A DNA stretch of 28,632 bases from an uncultured Planctomycetaceae bacterium (lineage in GTDB: Bacteria; Planctomycetota; Planctomycetia; Pirellulales; Pirellulaceae), in the NCBI GenBank assembly GCA_903927685.1, contig CAIYOB010000383.1:1-28632 (forward strand). Reading direction: 5' to 3'. Positions 23,053 to 28,632 of the stretch are shown piece by piece. Each line of letters opens with the position of its first letter. Position 1 is the stretch's first letter. The notes beneath the pieces are model-generated. The model saw nothing but the letters and a program-made list of their open reading frames with translations, searched no databases and was not told where the DNA came from. A program made the translations under genes and the position numbers.

Positions 23053-24705
23053 GTGACTTTCGAGACCGACATTTCGTCCCAACCATCCACACGCCTGCGT
23101 TGGATCACGTGGGCCGTGTTGGGAATCGCGGTCGTCGTGGCAGGGTGCGGACCGGCGGCCAGCAAGCCGGCGGTGCGGAAGAAGAAACCCGCCCAGCCGG
23201 CGACTTCGCCGGCGACCGGCAAGTCGATCACAGCCTCACCGGCGCGGACGCCCGCCAAGCCTGACGGGCCCTCGCCGGCTCCAGCACCGGTGCCGGCCGG
23301 CGATGCTGCTCAGAACACCGACCCCAACGATCCGTCCAACCCGCGCCGGCCGCCGCCGGGATTCGGGCCCGCGCGCATGCCCACGGGCCCACGCACCTTT
23401 GCCGACCTGATTGCCTCCGACCCGGACGCCGCGACGGCGCCCGCCGCCGTGCCGGCGGGGCAGCAGGGTGAAGCGACGGAAATGGTGATCGACGATAGCA
23501 AGGCGGCGACGGCTGGCATTCGCAAGCTGGCCGGCAAGCACTTGGCGCTGTACACCGACGTCTTGCCGGCTCCGGAGGTCGACGACTTGACGGAGGCGTT
23601 CGACGCCGCCGTGCCCCTGTGGTGTCAGTACTTCGAGATCCCCGTCGAACGGGCGGCCGACTGGCGGCTGACCGGCTTCCTGATGCAGGAAAAGAACCGT
23701 TTCATCGGCGCCGGCATGCTGCCCGCAGACCTGCCGCCGTTCCCCAACGGCTATCAACGCGGCAACTGCTTGTGGCTCTACAACCAGGTCGAAAACTACT
23801 ACCGCCGGCACCTGCTGTTGCACGAGGGGACGCATGCGTTCATGGCCCACTTCCTGGGATCGATTGGCCCGCCCTGGTACGCCGAAGGCATGGCGGAATT
23901 GCTGGGGACGCATCGTTGGCAAGACGGCCAGTTGACGCTTGGTTACCTGCCGAAGAGCAAGGCCGAGACGCCCGGCTGGGGCCGGATCAAGATCATCAAG
24001 GACGAAGCCGCGGCGGGCCGCGGACTGATGCCCGCGATGATCATGGATTATGGTCCGACCGCCCATCAGCGCAACGAACCGTACGGCTGGTGCTGGGGGC
24101 TGGCCTCCTTCCTGGATTCGCATCCACGCTGCCACCAGGCCTTTCGCCAGTTGCGCGGCATGGTCCGCCAGCCCGGACTGACGGCCTGGTTCCGCGAACA
24201 GTTGCAGGCCGATTGGCCAGACCTCAACGAGCAGTGGCAGTTGTTTGTCATGAACTTGGACTACGGCTACGACGTGGGCCGCGAGGCAATCGAACGCCAG
24301 GACGTCCAACCGCTGCCGCCGGACGGCGCGACGGTGACGATCGCGGCCGACCGCGGCTGGCAGTCGACCGGTTTTCGCCTGGAAGCGGGAGCGACCTATC
24401 GGCTGGTGGCGACAGGCCGTTACCAGGTCGGCCAATCGAGCGGCCCGTGGTGGTCCGAACCGGGCGGCATCACGTTGCACTATCATCACAGCCGACCGCT
24501 GGGGCTGCTGCTGGGCGCGGTCCGCGACGACAGCCAACCCTTGGCCGGGCTGACGCCGCTGGCACGACCCGAACCGATCGGCCTGGAAACGAGCTTGACC
24601 GTTCGCGCGGCCGGAACGCTGTATCTGCGGGTCAACGACTCGGCGGCCGGACTGGCCGACAATGCGGGCGCGCTCGAAGTCCAAATCGTCCCCGTCCGCT
24701 CGTGA
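23053..24705 (+). CDS. Lipoprotein with HExxH metallopeptidase-like and PA-IL-like lectin domains
   Basis: This 550-residue protein has a lipoprotein signal (VAGC, lipidated C32) and a Pro/Ala/Lys-rich linker to about residue 130. A gluzincin-like domain follows, with HEGTH (H257, E258, H261) and downstream WYAEGMAE, where E278 or E282 is the likely third zinc ligand. Residues about 428-547 form a beta-rich domain with LYLRVNDSAAGLADNAGALEV, the pattern of PA-IL (LecA-like) galactose-binding or sugar-binding modules. It is predicted to be a surface-anchored peptidase or glycan-associated protein; DUF1570-type peptidases are the nearest family I can name. GTG at 23053 is the start, with only a weak ribosome site. 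It is convergent with the small membrane protein, 5 bases downstream. Cleavage activity has not been shown. Confidence 0.82.
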   Translation: MTFETDISSQPSTRLRWITWAVLGIAVVVAGCGPAASKPAVRKKKPAQPATSPATGKSITASPARTPAKPDGPSPAPAPVPAGDAAQNTDPNDPSNPRRPPPGFGPARMPTGPRTFADLIASDPDAATAPAAVPAGQQGEATEMVIDDSKAATAGIRKLAGKHLALYTDVLPAPEVDDLTEAFDAAVPLWCQYFEIPVERAADWRLTGFLMQEKNRFIGAGMLPADLPPFPNGYQRGNCLWLYNQVENYYRRHLLLHEGTHAFMAHFLGSIGPPWYAEGMAELLGTHRWQDGQLTLGYLPKSKAETPGWGRIKIIKDEAAAGRGLMPAMIMDYGPTAHQRNEPYGWCWGLASFLDSHPRCHQAFRQLRGMVRQPGLTAWFREQLQADWPDLNEQWQLFVMNLDYGYDVGREAIERQDVQPLPPDGATVTIAADRGWQSTGFRLEAGATYRLVATGRYQVGQSSGPWWSEPGGITLHYHHSRPLGLLLGAVRDDSQPLAGLTPLARPEPIGLETSLTVRAAGTLYLRVNDSAAGLADNAGALEVQIVPVRS

Positions 24706-24710
24706 GCGGC

Positions 24711-25169
24711 TCAGACGCGTTCGCCGGACTCTTCGAGCACCAAGGCAGGTTTGCCAAAGCGGGCGCGCAGGCGATTCACGCGGTCCAGGACCCGCGGCAT
24801 TCCGACCAGGCGCCGTTCCAGCTTGCGTTTGCCGGGAAAATCGAGCAGCATCACGCCCAGCAGGATCGTCAGCACGCCTTGCCCCGGAATTCCCGGCAGG
24901 GACAGTACGGCGCCCAAGGCGATCAAGCCGGCCCCAAGCAGGTTCTTGAGCGCGATGCCTGACCAACGCACCACCGGATGCTGGTCGATCCACAGCCCGC
25001 GTTCGTGGCGATCAAGGAAGTAGGTCGCCGGCAGTCGGACCAACAGGAAGCCGACAACCGCCAGGCTGAGCGTGAACGTGATCACGAACCCAAGCGCCAG
25101 CAGCGCGGCGCTCCAGAGCCACACGCCCCAGTTCGCTCCCAGAAGATAGGTCAGCGGGACATGGTCCAT
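24711..25169 (-). CDS. PGPGW-type putative transmembrane protein
   Basis: This 152-residue protein has hydrophobic helices at about 14-45 and 74-110. The second holds LPGIPGQGVLTILLGVMLLDFPGKRKLERRL, which fits the Pfam 'putative transmembrane protein (PGPGW)' family with its Pro-Gly-x-Pro-Gly turn followed by a conserved hydrophobic strand and a basic tail. Function of the family is unknown. The C-terminal 40 residues are charged and helical (RVLDRVNRLRARF), facing the cytoplasm. The ATG at 25169 is used; the ribosome site is weak. It is 67 bases downstream of the transporter gene on the same strand, so it may be read from that transcript. It is convergent with the lipoprotein gene. Confidence 0.78.
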   Translation of the reverse strand: MDHVPLTYLLGANWGVWLWSAALLALGFVITFTLSLAVVGFLLVRLPATYFLDRHERGLWIDQHPVVRWSGIALKNLLGAGLIALGAVLSLPGIPGQGVLTILLGVMLLDFPGKRKLERRLVGMPRVLDRVNRLRARFGKPALVLEESGERV

Positions 25170-25222
25170 ACCGACATTTTCCGCAGAAGACGGCTGTGCG
25201 TCAAAGGCCCCTCGAGCCGGTC

Positions 25223-25236
25223 CCGCCCAAGGGCGG
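25223..25236 (-). terminator. Small GC hairpin after the transporter gene
   Basis: CCGCCC (25223-25228) and GGGCGG (25231-25236) are complementary arms separated by two bases, one base beyond the transporter stop. In RNA a 5-bp stem with a 4-base loop could form. There is no T-run, so this is weak support for termination before the PGPGW gene. Confidence 0.3.
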
Positions 25237-27066
25237 CTAAATTGGATGAAACGGGAAAGCCAGCGGTGTTAGCGAGACTGTAACCGCCATGAAAACCAGA
25301 TCCAGTGGCACGCCGATCCGCAGGTAGTCGGTGAACCGGTAGCCGCCCGGTCCGTATACCATCAGGTTCGTCTGGTAGCCAATCGGCGTGGCAAAACAGC
25401 TTGACGCAGCGACCATGATGGTGATCGCAAAGGGCAGGAAACTGACGTCGAGCGAACGGGCCGCGGCCAACGCGATGGGGAAGACCAGGACGGCGGCCGC
25501 ATTGTTGGTGATTAGTTCCGTGAAGCACATCGTGACTAGGTAGACCATGACCAGGACCAGCCAGGGATGTCCGCTGGCCAGGCTGATCAGGTTGCTGGCT
25601 ACCACCTGGGCGGCGCCGCTCGTCTCCAACGCCCGGCCGATTCCCAGCGACGCACCGATCACCAGCAGCACCGACCAATCGATGCTCTGGCGAGCTTCGG
25701 CACTGGTGCAGCAGCGGGCCAGGATCATCAGCAGGCCGGCCACCAACGAGGCCGTCAGCATGTCCAACCATCCCAGGCTGGCCACCAGCACCATGCCTGC
25801 GAGGATTGCCAATGCCAGCCAGGCCCGTTCGTGCCGGGGCGGCGCCGAATTCTCGACGCCGCTGATCAGGTAGAAATGGCTCGAGTTGCGGCGCTGCTGG
25901 ACGAATTCCTGATGCGCCTCCAACAGCAACGTATCGCCGGCCTGCAACACGATGTCGCCGATGCGGGCGGCAATCCGCTTGCCGCTCCGAGCCACCGCGA
26001 TCACGGCGGCGTTGTACTCCGAGCGGAACCGACCCTCGCGGATGCTCTTGCCGACCAGCGGGCAGCGGTCCGAGACGACGGCTTCGATCAGGCACCGCTG
26101 GGTGCGCGGGGCATTCAATTTGAATGTCTGGTCCGTGGCGGGAATCAGGCCGCGCAACTTCTGCAGGTCGACCACTGATTCGATGATCCCGACGAAGCCC
26201 AGTCGGTCGCCGGCCTGCAATCGCTCGTCCGGCCCGACCGCCGGCAGCACAATGCCTTGCCGATCGATCTCCGCCAGATACAGTCCCGGCAGGTGACGCA
26301 GGCCGGCTTTCTCGACGCTCTGCCCGACGAGCGGGCCTCCGGGTTGGACCAGCATCTCGACGGTGTACTGCCGCGGATCATCGGTCAGGCTGATTGCCGG
26401 CCGCCGATCGGGCAGCAAGCGGCGGCTGAACAGCAGAATGTACGCGACTCCGGCGACGGCACAGGGCAGACCGACCCAAGTGACATCGAACATCCGCACG
26501 GCGGGCATGTCCGGCAGTCCCGCTTGGGCAATCAACCCGGCGACGATCAAGTTGGTGCTGGTGCCGATCAAGGTGCAGACGCCGCCAAACGTCGCGGCAT
26601 AAGCCAGCGGGAGATACAGCTTGGAGGGGCTGATGCCGGTCTTCTTGCAGATTTCGTTCACCACGGGCATAAACATGGCGACGACGGGCGTGTTGTTCAG
26701 AAAAGCACTCAGCGTCGTCACCGGCAGCAACAGTCGCAACTGGGCCGCCAAGGCTGTGCTGGGCCGGCCCAACAGCGGCTGGACGATCAGGGCCATCGCC
26801 CCCGTCTGTGTCAGGCCGGTCACGACGACGAACAGGGCCCCCACGGTGATTAAGCCGGAATTGCCCATGCCCGCCAACGCTTCGCCAGCCCCCGGCAACT
26901 GGTCGCTGCCGGTCAACGCGCCGAGCATCACAAGGATCGCCAGGCACGCCAGGCTCAACAGGTCCGGGGCCGCCCAACCGCGGGCCAGCCCGAGGATGAA
27001 CATGGCGACCACCGTGATCGTGGCCCAGCCTTCCCAGGTCATCTCGTGAAGCCACTCAAACGCCAT
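25237..27066 (-). CDS. SLC13/DASS-type transporter with two RCK_C domains
   Basis: This 609-residue protein has the two-repeat fold of SLC13 (divalent anion:Na+ symporters) with two membrane halves of about five or six helices. The first half has FLNNTPVVAMFMP and GTSTNLIVAG; the second has LITNNAAAVLVFP and TPIGYQTNLMVYGPGG, the paired SNT-like sodium/substrate motifs. Between them are two TrkA-C (RCK_C) domains, about residues 220-300 and 310-380, with VGQSVEKAGLR and VGKSIREGRF starts and an ERLQAGDRL or DIVLQAGDTLL end, a known arrangement in bacterial members. Likely substrates are sulfate, dicarboxylates or similar anions; not decided here. The ATG at 27066 has GGGAG upstream. It is divergent from the dipeptidase gene across a 236-base region. 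Confidence 0.92.
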   Translation of the reverse strand: MAFEWLHEMTWEGWATITVVAMFILGLARGWAAPDLLSLACLAILVMLGALTGSDQLPGAGEALAGMGNSGLITVGALFVVVTGLTQTGAMALIVQPLLGRPSTALAAQLRLLLPVTTLSAFLNNTPVVAMFMPVVNEICKKTGISPSKLYLPLAYAATFGGVCTLIGTSTNLIVAGLIAQAGLPDMPAVRMFDVTWVGLPCAVAGVAYILLFSRRLLPDRRPAISLTDDPRQYTVEMLVQPGGPLVGQSVEKAGLRHLPGLYLAEIDRQGIVLPAVGPDERLQAGDRLGFVGIIESVVDLQKLRGLIPATDQTFKLNAPRTQRCLIEAVVSDRCPLVGKSIREGRFRSEYNAAVIAVARSGKRIAARIGDIVLQAGDTLLLEAHQEFVQQRRNSSHFYLISGVENSAPPRHERAWLALAILAGMVLVASLGWLDMLTASLVAGLLMILARCCTSAEARQSIDWSVLLVIGASLGIGRALETSGAAQVVASNLISLASGHPWLVLVMVYLVTMCFTELITNNAAAVLVFPIALAAARSLDVSFLPFAITIMVAASSCFATPIGYQTNLMVYGPGGYRFTDYLRIGVPLDLVFMAVTVSLTPLAFPFHPI

Positions 27067-27165
27067 CGGGTGCGTCTCTCCCACCTGCCGATGACCACGC
27101 TGTGTGTGGCGATCCGCTCCCGCTCGGCAGAGGCAGGGCTGGGATCGCCGGTGCCCAAACCGTGG

Positions 27166-27194
27166 ATGATAGCCGGTTTGTGCCGCCAAGTCAG
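27166..27194 (-). promoter_or_regulatory. Possible promoter of the transporter gene
   Basis: On the minus strand CTGACT (27194-27189, 4 of 6) and TATCAT (27171-27166, 5 of 6) are separated by 17 bases. Transcription would begin near 27160, leaving a leader of about 94 bases. This is a moderate match in a GC-rich region. Confidence 0.35.
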
Positions 27195-27220
27195 GGCGAG
27201 TTCCCGTTTTTGGCCAGCCG

Positions 27221-27251
27221 ACTGTACGCGGGCCCGCGGGCGGCGTACAGT
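27221..27251. promoter_or_regulatory. 31-bp inverted repeat in the divergent promoter region
   Basis: ACTGTACGC (27221-27229) and GCGTACAGT (27243-27251) are perfect 9-bp complementary arms around a 13-base spacer that itself contains the palindrome CCCGCGGG (27233-27240). It ends 51 bases before the dipeptidase ATG. It could be a dimeric-regulator operator or a leader hairpin. The remaining gap to 27302 includes the ribosome site GAGGAG near 27290. Confidence 0.55.
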
Positions 27252-27302
27252 GACGGTCGGTAAGCTGCCACTGTCGACGCCTTCCCGTGAGGAGCCACTG
27301 CG

Positions 27303-28370
27303 ATGTTGATTTTCGATGGCCACCTGGACCTGGCCATGAATGCGATCGAATGGAACCGCGACTATACTCGCCCCCTGGCCGAAGTGCGACAGCGCGAGCA
27401 GGGGCTGACGGATAAACGAGATCGGGGGCTGAACGTCCTGACTCTGGACGAGATGCGGCGGGGGCGGGTGGGCGTCTGCATCGCCACCCAGATCGCCCGC
27501 TATGTCGGTCCCGATAACCCACTGCCGGGTTGGCATAGCCCCGAAATCGCCTGGGCCGTCACGCAGGCCCAACTGGCTTGGTACCGCGCGATGGAAGAGG
27601 CGGGCCAGATGGTACAGATCGTCGATCGCCAGGGCCTGAACCGAATGGTCGAACTGTGGCAACACGATCCGCCGCCGGACGCGCCGATCGGCTACATCCT
27701 GAGCCTGGAAGGCGCGGACTCGATTCTTACCCCGGCGCACCTGGAGCGGGCTTATGCCGACGGTCTGCGGGCGGTCGGTCCCGCGCACTACGGCCCCGGC
27801 CGCTACAGTCCGGGCACCGCGGCCAGTGGCGGCCTGACGCCGCTGGGAAGGGAACTGCTGTGCGAGATGCAACGCCTGGGCGTGGTGCTCGACGCCACGC
27901 ACCTGACCGATGAAGCCTTCTGGGAAGCGCTCGACTTGTTCGACGGCCCCGTCTGGGCCAGCCACAACAACTGCCGCGCCTTGGTCCCCGAGGGCCGCCA
28001 GTTCAGTGACGATCAGATTCGGGCGCTGATTGAACGAGACGCGGTCATCGGCATGGCGTTCGACGCCTGGATGATGACGCCGGGCTGGATCCGAGGTCAA
28101 ACGACGCCGCAGCAGGCGAACCTGAACCTGGACCGGATCGTCCCGCATATCGATCACATCTGCCAACTGGCCGGCAACGCCCGGCATGTCGGCATCGGGT
28201 CCGATCTGGACGGCGGCTACGGCCGCGAACAGTGCCCGCAGGACCTGGAGACGATCGCTGACTTGCAGCGGTTGACCGGGCTGCTGGCCGAGCGCGGCTA
28301 TCCGCAGCCGGATATCGAAGCGATCATGTACGGCAACTGGGTGCGGCGGCTGAATGAGATCTGGGGTTAA
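27303..28370 (+). CDS. Membrane dipeptidase-family metallohydrolase (M19)
   Basis: This 355-residue protein matches peptidase family M19 (renal dipeptidase-like), an amidohydrolase-fold zinc enzyme acting on dipeptides, including D-amino acid or beta-lactam-like ones in some members. Metal ligands appear as DGHLD (H7, D9), LEGAD (E136), DATHLTDEAFW (H200) and WASHNN (H221); the conserved acid is in GSDLDGGYG (D301). The spacing of the last two histidines (21 residues) equals that of the human enzyme (H198, H219). No signal peptide is visible, so it is probably cytoplasmic. The ATG at 27303 has GAGGAG upstream at suitable distance. It is divergent from the transporter, whose substrate could be related to dipeptide products, but this is speculation. 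Confidence 0.93.
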   Translation: MLIFDGHLDLAMNAIEWNRDYTRPLAEVRQREQGLTDKRDRGLNVLTLDEMRRGRVGVCIATQIARYVGPDNPLPGWHSPEIAWAVTQAQLAWYRAMEEAGQMVQIVDRQGLNRMVELWQHDPPPDAPIGYILSLEGADSILTPAHLERAYADGLRAVGPAHYGPGRYSPGTAASGGLTPLGRELLCEMQRLGVVLDATHLTDEAFWEALDLFDGPVWASHNNCRALVPEGRQFSDDQIRALIERDAVIGMAFDAWMMTPGWIRGQTTPQQANLNLDRIVPHIDHICQLAGNARHVGIGSDLDGGYGREQCPQDLETIADLQRLTGLLAERGYPQPDIEAIMYGNWVRRLNEIWG

Positions 28371-28390
28371 CACCCCATAGCCTCCACCAA

Positions 28391-28400
28391 AGGGAGGTGA
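28391..28400 (+). promoter_or_regulatory. Strong Shine-Dalgarno-like sequence without a well-spaced gene
   Basis: AGGGAGGTGA contains GGAGGTGA, a perfect 8-base complement to the usual 16S tail. The nearest starts are TTG 28414 and ATG 28417, 13 and 16 bases away, and they open a 60-codon frame ending at 28596 that overlaps the Nudix gene in another frame. It may be a chance match or a leader ORF. Confidence 0.3.
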
Positions 28401-28430
28401 CAAAAAAAGTCTCTTGATGGCCCTAATTCA

Positions 28431-28446
28431 GGTTGCAATTGCAACC
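28431..28446. promoter_or_regulatory. Perfect 16-bp palindrome upstream of the Nudix gene
   Basis: GGTTGCAATTGCAACC reads identically on both strands. It lies in a locally AT-richer spacer (28371-28468) and ends 22 bases before the Nudix ATG. It overlaps the -35 hexamer of a promoter candidate (28433-28462), so a dimeric regulator could bind here and block transcription. Confidence 0.6.
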
Positions 28447-28462
28447 ATCGTAAGTCTATCAT
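28433..28462 (+). promoter_or_regulatory. Possible promoter of the Nudix gene
   Basis: TTGCAA (28433-28438, 4 of 6) and TATCAT (28457-28462, 5 of 6) are 18 bases apart. Transcription would begin near 28469, at the ATG itself, so the message would be leaderless or nearly so. The -35 lies inside the palindrome. Confidence 0.35.
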
Positions 28463-28468
28463 CAGGGC

Positions 28469-28632
28469 ATGATCCACTCCGCTGGAACTTTGCTGTATCG
28501 GTATCGCGAGGGGTCGCTGGAGGTACTGCTGATCCATCCCTCCGGTCCCTACCATCGCCGGACGCCTTGGGGCATTCCCAAGGGTGTGCCGAATGACGGC
28601 GAGGATTTCGAACAGACGGCCCGGCGGGAGAC
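28469..28632 (+). CDS. Nudix hydrolase, 5' part (cut by window end)
   Basis: The visible 54 residues begin MIHSAGTLLYRYREGSLEVL, the opening of Ap4A-pyrophosphatase/MutT-like Nudix proteins. WGIPKG and the first part of the Nudix box, G-x5-E-x7-R-E (GVPNDGEDFEQTARRE), are complete before the window ends. Family members hydrolyse nucleoside diphosphates linked to another moiety, such as diadenosine polyphosphates or damaged nucleotides, in the cytoplasm with Mg2+. The start ATG 28469 has no strong ribosome site, in keeping with a possibly leaderless message. The gene follows the dipeptidase by 98 bases. Substrate specificity and the rest of the Nudix box lie outside the window. Confidence 0.85.
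   Translation, partial: MIHSAGTLLYRYREGSLEVLLIHPSGPYHRRTPWGIPKGVPNDGEDFEQTARRE

Noticed and set aside
1..28632. CRISPR array, tRNA, rRNA, insertion sequence or prophage genes
   Set aside because: No spaced direct repeats, cloverleafs, transposase or phage motifs were seen on either strand.

Overview
The window looks like chromosome from a GC-rich planctomycete, probably of the Pirellula type. This is inferred from gene content and was not tested by search. The clues are a Gfo/Idh/MocA oxidoreductase with a Tat signal, a DUF1559 prepilin-like protein, a very large secreted protein whose start carries the FEPLESRRLLA motif, PQQ-type beta-propellers, an HExxH lipoprotein with a PA-IL-like tail, a large GH106-like hydrolase, and short intergenic repeats that translate as SPKRQRVG and ITRSVSE. 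I see no rRNA, tRNA, insertion sequence, phage gene or CRISPR array. Coding density is high and no gene-free stretch exceeds about 250 bases.

Layout. 1-2865: a small membrane protein, a Tat-exported oxidoreductase, a hairpin-forming repeat, and a convergent small lipoprotein with a good sigma70-like promoter. 2984-9005: three tightly coupled plus-strand genes, consecutive ones overlapping by 4 bases. They encode a membrane-anchored beta-propeller, a phosphotransferase of the rifampin-phosphotransferase/PEP-synthase fold without a PEP-binding barrel, and a three-helix membrane protein resembling DUF106/EMC3/TMCO1. This is the best candidate for an undescribed system. 9184-16859 (minus strand): a UroD-superfamily protein, a HemX/CcsA-like membrane protein, glutamyl-tRNA reductase (hemA) and an extended SDR, spaced 9, -4 and 3 bases apart, followed after 111 bases by the giant SdrD-like protein.

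17009-18767: a zinc-ribbon membrane protein whose translation start abuts a dispersed repeat, the DUF1559 protein and a Cys-rich secreted protein. 18907-24705: the GH106-like hydrolase, another copy of the hairpin repeat and the metalloprotease-like lipoprotein. 24711-27066 (minus strand): a PGPGW-type membrane protein and an SLC13-type transporter with two RCK_C domains. 27303-28632: an M19 dipeptidase divergent from the transporter, then an AT-richer spacer with a perfect 16-bp palindrome, and the first part of a Nudix hydrolase cut by the window edge.

Functional picture. One block commits glutamate to tetrapyrrole synthesis (hemA) next to a HemX/CcsA-type protein, fitting heme or cytochrome c maturation. 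Other blocks suggest secreted polysaccharide breakdown and surface proteins. The propeller/phosphotransferase/EMC3-like operon has no assigned role.
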